A stretch of DNA of 64,000 bases from Pempheris klunzingeri (Eukaryota; Chordata; Actinopteri; Acropomatiformes; Pempheridae). The position numbers and the translations under genes were made by a program. The stretch lies in assembly GCF_042242105.1 (NCBI RefSeq), contig NC_092031.1:15750662-15814661 (forward strand). Reading direction: 5' to 3'. The notes beneath the pieces were generated by a model that was not told the origin of the DNA, searched no databases, and was given only the letters and a program-made list of their open reading frames with translations. Of this stretch, positions 58,638-64,000 are shown piece after piece. The first letter of the stretch is position 1, and each line of letters begins with the position of its first letter.

Positions 58638-61600
58638 TCACCTTCCCCCAGGACTTCCCACTAGGAACCTACAGGGGGAATAAAAAGGGACAAATGTGAG
58701 GCTTGGTACTGTTCACATTCAAACTGATACAGATAAACTGGTACCCATCAGTACCTTTTCTCTTTTTTACTTTACTCTTGCTGTGATGTCAAGACTTCTT
58801 CATTTCAACATTGTTACTTATTAAGAACATTTAGTTTTTTATTTAGAACATTTTACACACCACACAAACTCAAACTCCTCCCTGTGACCTCTTTTGACTC
58901 ACCATCGTCGTGACTGTGTTGGACTTGAACAGGGTGACGTAGTCTCACTGTCTCTCTTTCTTCTCTAACCTATTGTCTCACCTACATGTGCTCTCAGGTA
59001 ATGAGACGTGGCACCGATTGACTTGACATGAATCTGTAGTGCCGACGTAATTCAGTACCCTTAACAATACTGAGTTTGATACCCGGCCCTGCACAAATAC
59101 AACTGGCCTTTCCTTTTTTCTTGCTAGGAGTATAGACATTTCATTCCTTTGCATTTAACCTGGTTTAAAAGCCACTTCTGAATTTTTTTCCAGGATTTGA
59201 GGCTAAAAACAGTGACAGAAGGGAGAGTGAGCAGTAATCTCTCCTATCAGCAAATATACCACTGAAACAAAGAACTAAAAGGATCAAATCTGTCACGACA
59301 AATGTGATACGTTGTGATTACCAGTGTATTTCAGATTCTGCATATCCTCCAGTGTCTGATTCTTACCATTCCGCTCTTGCCTGAACCGCCTCGCCTCTCA
59401 CCAGCCTCTTCCTGTCGTCCAGAGGCCGGGCCAGAGCTCGCAGCACTCGCACCCGGAATGGTAAGATCTGAAAAATGTCGACAGAAGCATGATTGTTTTT
59501 GCTGTCATATACACACACGCACACATATACACACATACATGCTCCTCAGGTTTTACCTCATGTACGGGAAAGCGGGAAATGGCATGGAGGCACCGCAATG
59601 AGGCGATCCTTACGTTCTGCAAAAAACAAGCAAAATATTAGTTAGAGCTCTGTCTAATTTACATGCTGCATAAGTCGGCTCCAGCTGTGAAGATCTGAAC
59701 TGGACGAATAAGTTGGTTAGTGTCTCATAGAAATTCTCAGGGTGCACATGCATTTGTAACTGTAGTTTTCAGCACTGACTGAACACGGATAGTAACACTT
59801 GTACGTTTTACTCTCCCCAGGAACACTCGGCCTACCCTCTACCTGTGTGAAGCTGCTACCTCTACCTGAACTGCTGAGACTCACATGCATGTGGTGTCCA
59901 CACAGACAGCAGGACTGCTGCAGCGCTGTCAGCCACAGACATGCTGCAGGGCTCTTGATTCTACACGGATACAGGAAGTGTTGAGTGAAAATGTCATGTG
60001 TGTGTCCTATTCTACAGGTACAGTCATTAAAACTGTAGTGAAAAGATGGATAAAGTTGCTGGTATGATGCCAATATGACAGTCAAAGATGATTTTTATTG
60101 TCTATTTTTGCGTGTGTTGCATAAACAAACAAACGAGACTACTGAGCTGCAGCTGAGCCACGTGGGCTGTGAGGCTGCTCTGTCCTGGTAACATGGATGG
60201 CAAAAATCCCCCCGCAGGATTCCGCGATGCACACGTGCTGCTCAGGTGCTCAGCGTGCTGATATCTCACTAACCATGGCTGGACTGGAGGTGAGGGCCAG
60301 CAGCCTGCTGACCAAGGCCTCGAGCTGCTGTATGAGCGCTGGTGGTGGGTCGATGAGGACGGGCTCCAGGCAGGACAGGGTGGACAGCTGGACGCCCTGG
60401 TCAGGACATGACAGGGCCTCCAGCAGCAGAGACAGCAGCTGGACGGCAACAGAAAGCTTCACATTAGTGCTGACCATGTGACAGACGGGTTACAGTTTAA
60501 TGTGGAAATTGGAGTGACAGCGGGAGTTTGTTATTTACTCACCGCTGGTAGTTCCGTGACTTGAACCTGCTTGGGCAGTTTATTGACTATGTTAGACAGA
60601 GCCTTCAGGTAGTTGGGCTTCTTCTCTGTAGGAGACAGATGATAAAATTAATCTGCGACCTTAAGCCTAAGACAACTGCCTGCAGGAGAAGATCAGAGAA
60701 AAAGTCCAAAACCGTAAAAATACCTAACTAACTGTAATGTTGTTGTGTTCAAATATCCTGTAAATATTGTTTAAGTTTTGGAGCATGAGCAAACATCTAC
60801 GGCAACTTCCACTAAATGTAGGCCTCTGTGAGATGAATCTTTCATACACTGCACTTGTGTGAATAAACTGAATTCATGTAAAACTGCAGAACTAAATAAA
60901 AACCTTTGACTCTTCACAAGTTTGAAAGCCTGAGACTTCCATCATACAGTAGAAAGGATATGAAGCTTCTTAGAAAGCCTGCTGAAAAGGCTGCATTTCC
61001 TTCTCTCATTTCCTCTTTATGCTTTACATAACCAAATATCACAGTCCAGGACTCTTCATGTCAGTCACAAAGCTCAAACTGCTGTACAATCTGGTATTTT
61101 CAAGTCTTCCTATTTTCTCTGATCATTCCTGGGCCACCTGTAATAGACAACGCTGTCTGTTTCTGTCTTTTGTAATGTCAGAAATGTATCTGAAATTCAG
61201 ATACATTCCTCAAGTTCCAAGCGTTTATTTCAAATTAAAAACGTCCACTCAGGCGTGCCGTTGGCTCGTACCTTGCGGTGCAGCGTTGAAGCCCTTGACC
61301 AACTTGGCTGAATTCTCACTGAAGAAGCGCTGGCGGTAAATGATGCGAACATCGGCGTGACAGCCGCGGTTCAGGACGTCGGCAGAGTCGCTCATCAGGA
61401 GCGAGAAGCCGTCCGCTGCCACTGGACCCAGATCAGCGTCATCCAGCAGAGAGAAGAGCTTCAAAACCACACAGTTTAGGAAAATGAAAACCAAATTATT
61501 CAGTCCTGAATTTTTATAAATGTCCAAAAGCCCTAGAAAAATGATTGTGTGTGTGTGTGGTTACCTTGTCAATCAGTGCTGTGGACAGAGGGTGGTATCT

Positions 61601-63983
61601 GAGAAGCAGAGCCTTGGCAACCTAGAGACAAAAAGTTGGCTGATCAAAAATGACTGCAGCAAACTATATAAAAACAATGATGGAGACGATCAGCAGCAGA
61701 CATGTTGAAAACAGAGCGACTCACCCAGATCATGAGGGTGAAAGCCTGAACGCGCGCTGATGAAGATGCAGAGTCCAGCTCACTGCACACTCTCTTCATC
61801 GTACTCTGAATCAGGCTGTCGAGAGAATCTCCTGAAGGGGGAAACCAAAGCATCACAGCCGCTTTTAGTTGACGAAGTCAGTCTCGCAGTTTTGGAACAA
61901 AGAGCGGGCAGACATTTAAAGACACAAACTGACCCTGAGCTCTCTTATTGACCAGGCCGGCGAAGCACTTTGCGGCCGAGGTGTACGACAGCGGGTGGCT
62001 GCAGGAGCAGCTCATCTCCGCCAGCTCTGACAGCAGGTGATCCACCTGTGGCACCTCCACCTGCAAGACATACGCCACACTCACAATACAGCTCCAGTAG
62101 CAGGAAAACATGGGTGTTTTTTAAGGGTTTTTAGGAAAAGTGGAATCAAAAGTTCAAGTTGAGACTCACACTGCGAGGTAATGAACACACGCATCCCATT
62201 AGCAGACAAACCATCTGAGAGCGGCTCCACGAGTCCCCCTGCTGCTTCTGGGGAGACATTATGTGCCTCAATAACTACACTTTTCAAGAGTCATCGACAT
62301 AAAACAGTGCTGCAAAGAAGATTATCAAGCCCTAAATTAGGGCTGGAAGCGTTCATTAATATAGTTATCGGTTTGTTGGAATCGCTCATTCACACAAATC
62401 TATTTCCATACAAACCTTGAGCAGCTGCAAGTGTGAAGGGAAGGAGTTGTCGGGCAAAAATGAAACATCGCCATCCAGGAAGAGAGATACAGCCCTCGAT
62501 GCCGTTTGTCCCGCAAGCCTGACGACAGACAAGCCACATGAGAAACACTCTTACAGTATGTCGTTAAAAAAAAAAAAAAAAATCAGAGAGACTGACAAAA
62601 TAAGACAGGAAATAAGGTTTTTTCTTAGATCTGCAGGTGGGACAAAGCCTGAGATCTTTAAATTTAGTTAAGACTAGTTCAGATAGTTCCATTCATACAG
62701 ATGTCCTTATCATGGTGTTGTGGTTTTAAAGAGATTTATTGTGATTGTATGTTTACATTTCTACAAAAAAGGTAAACAGCGACACAAGAGGTGACCGAGT
62801 TTGTACTGACGTGGGCTGTAGCCTGGAGCAGGAAGTGCTGATGACAGGGACCATGGCAGACAGGACCACCTCCTCCACAAGAGGACTACGACGACCAGAT
62901 GACCCCTCACCTGCAGCAATGAATAGGAAATAAAAAACGTTTGGAGTTCAGCTAAACTAATTCTCCCTTTTCAACTTCCATGTTTTTCAAATCCCTGAAA
63001 AAAAAAAAACCAAAACCAAAAAAAACAAAAACAAAAACAACAACGCATCATCAGTAGCAGGATAATTCCGATATTTTCAAAGCTGGATACTATTTTTACA
63101 TATTCTGTGTGGCCGGTATTCAAAGTGTCTGACGACATTACAGACAGTTTACCTACAGAGACAGACCTGTAAGATCAGTTTTGTTTAACCTTTGTTTAAC
63201 CTGAAACAGCTGTTGGATGATGCCATTCAAACTCACTAGACTAAAACAGTAATTTTACAGGAGAGTCGACCGCTGCCTTGATTCGTTAGTTTGTTTGTTT
63301 CTTTGTGTGACTTCTGGTCACTGTTTTAAACAGTTCGTTCAGATACAAACTGACGTGTTAAAACATCAAAGTTCAAGCAACTTGACAAGCAACTCAGATG
63401 TTAAAATCCGAGTTGCTGCGAGGTAAAATGACTGTTTTTGTGAATGGAGGCTGGTGGCTTTGAATTGTGCGACGTAAAGGCTGTTTCTGGTTAAACAAAA
63501 AGGATCTTACAGGTTTGTCTCAGTAGGACACTTCAAATAACAGTCTGAGCCTGTCAGGGGCTAAAACAAGCACTTTTAGTGGACGTTCTTTGATGAGGCA
63601 GGTTGACCCAAAGGATTACAGCCATCGTAGGCCTTTGCTGCCTACTGAGGCATTCTACTGGACTGAACTCCAAACCTGTTTCTACTGACCAATCATCTTG
63701 AACTCAAAAAATGTTAAAAATAGGGCCTCTGTTTAAAAATGCTGGAGTTATGTTAGTGAGACTGCTCACCTTGCAGTGCTGCCTGGAGTGCCAGAGACAG
63801 CAGGCGCGGGATGATGATGTCATGGAAGCATCGTCCCGTCTCCTCCGTGTCCTGAGCCTGCTCTGCTATCCTCTGGAGGCTGCGACACGCCGACACCACC
63901 TCCTCCACTGAGAAGTCAACATCACCTGAAAACCAAGAAACTTCACTGGCATTCATCTGAAAGTCATTCTTCATCTCTGAAGC
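58638..63983 (-). CDS. mms19: MMS19, cytosolic iron-sulfur assembly component (C-terminal part, cut by window edge)
   Basis: MMS19 is a HEAT-repeat scaffold of the CIA targeting complex (with CIAO1 and CIAO2B/FAM96B). It delivers Fe-S clusters to DNA polymerases, XPD and other helicases. Fourteen exons in transcript order are 63983-63947, 63925-63770, 62910-62811, 62518-62416, 62247-62170, 62060-61934, 61831-61725, 61621-61565, 61458-61272, 60625-60543, 60438-60274, 59616-59557, 59467-59367 and 58668-58638. They give the last 463 residues of about 1030. Helical repeats are clear, for example VAKALLLRYHPLSTALIDKL and VRIASLRCLHAISRFPVH. The end matches human: RALARPLDDRKRLVRGEAV, then EWFLVGSPGGR and stop. 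All phases agree. It is tail to tail with zdhhc16, as on human 10q24. The upstream exons lie beyond 64000. Confidence 0.95.
63000..63045 (+). repeat. A-rich low-complexity tract in an mms19 intron
   Basis: An A-run merges into CCAAAACC/CAAAAACAAAAAC-type units. It is simple low-complexity sequence with no attached element recognised. Confidence 0.6.
63114..63597 (+). mobile_element. MITE copy B (TIR element) in an mms19 intron
   Basis: This is the second copy of the element at 45557-45930. Shared blocks are ATTCAAAGTGTCTGACGAC, CTTCAAATAACAGTCTGAGC and GGAGGCTGGTGGC. The right end reads ..CAGGGGCTAAAACAAGC, then ACTTTTAGTGGACGTTC and TTTGATGA. Its complement matches the left end of copy A over about 60 bases. 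The left end of this copy is incomplete. It lies in the intron between exons starting at 63770 and ending at 62910. Confidence 0.65.
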
Positions 63984-64000
63984 CTGCACAGGAGAGACAG

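Noticed and set aside
1-64000. Retroviral, LTR, Polinton or toxin remnants
   Set aside because: No reverse transcriptase, protease, envelope, capsid or LTR-like pairs were recognised in either strand. All mobile elements seen are DNA transposons or MITEs.

Overview
This window is a piece of a ray-finned (teleost) fish genome. It holds intron-rich vertebrate orthologues with GT-AG introns, Tc1/mariner and MITE-type DNA transposons of kinds common in teleosts, and abundant (CA)n microsatellites. I cannot name the species. Gene models were built by reading splice sites and checking that the reading phase agrees from exon to exon. All main models stay open and in phase from end to end.

Layout. 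On the + strand from 1 to 34 kb: tomm22 (mitochondrial import receptor), dmc1 (meiotic recombinase), gspt1 (translation release factor eRF3a, with a broken Tc1 transposon in intron 9), rsl1d1 (nucleolar L1-domain protein), an intronless pirt-like gene, an intronless tmem238l-like gene, a possible unrecognised four-exon membrane-protein gene (25.6-26.9 kb), and get4 (tail-anchored protein targeting). From 36.5 to 38.5 kb lies a dispersed repeat carrying four CTCF-like cores. On the - strand, vps35l (retriever subunit, 30 exons) spans 39.2-48.7 kb. It shares a short divergent upstream region with zdhhc16 (palmitoyltransferase, + strand, 49.0-55.9 kb). The 3' half of mms19 (cytosolic Fe-S assembly, - strand) converges on zdhhc16 and runs off the right edge.

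The genes do not form one pathway. They are mostly housekeeping genes in short conserved blocks. As I recall human gene order, tomm22/dmc1 match 22q13, gspt1/rsl1d1 match 16p13, pirt/tmem238l match 17p, and zdhhc16/mms19 match 10q24 with the same convergent orientation.

The most notable signals are three U12-type (minor spliceosome) introns among roughly 95 introns (in dmc1, vps35l and zdhhc16), one apparent GC-AG intron, and UG-repeat tracts sitting against several splice sites. A MITE end coincides with a vps35l splice donor. There are several MITE families, including a TTAA-flanked piggyBac-like element. I saw no clearly undescribed multi-gene system. No retroviral, Polinton or toxin remains were recognised.
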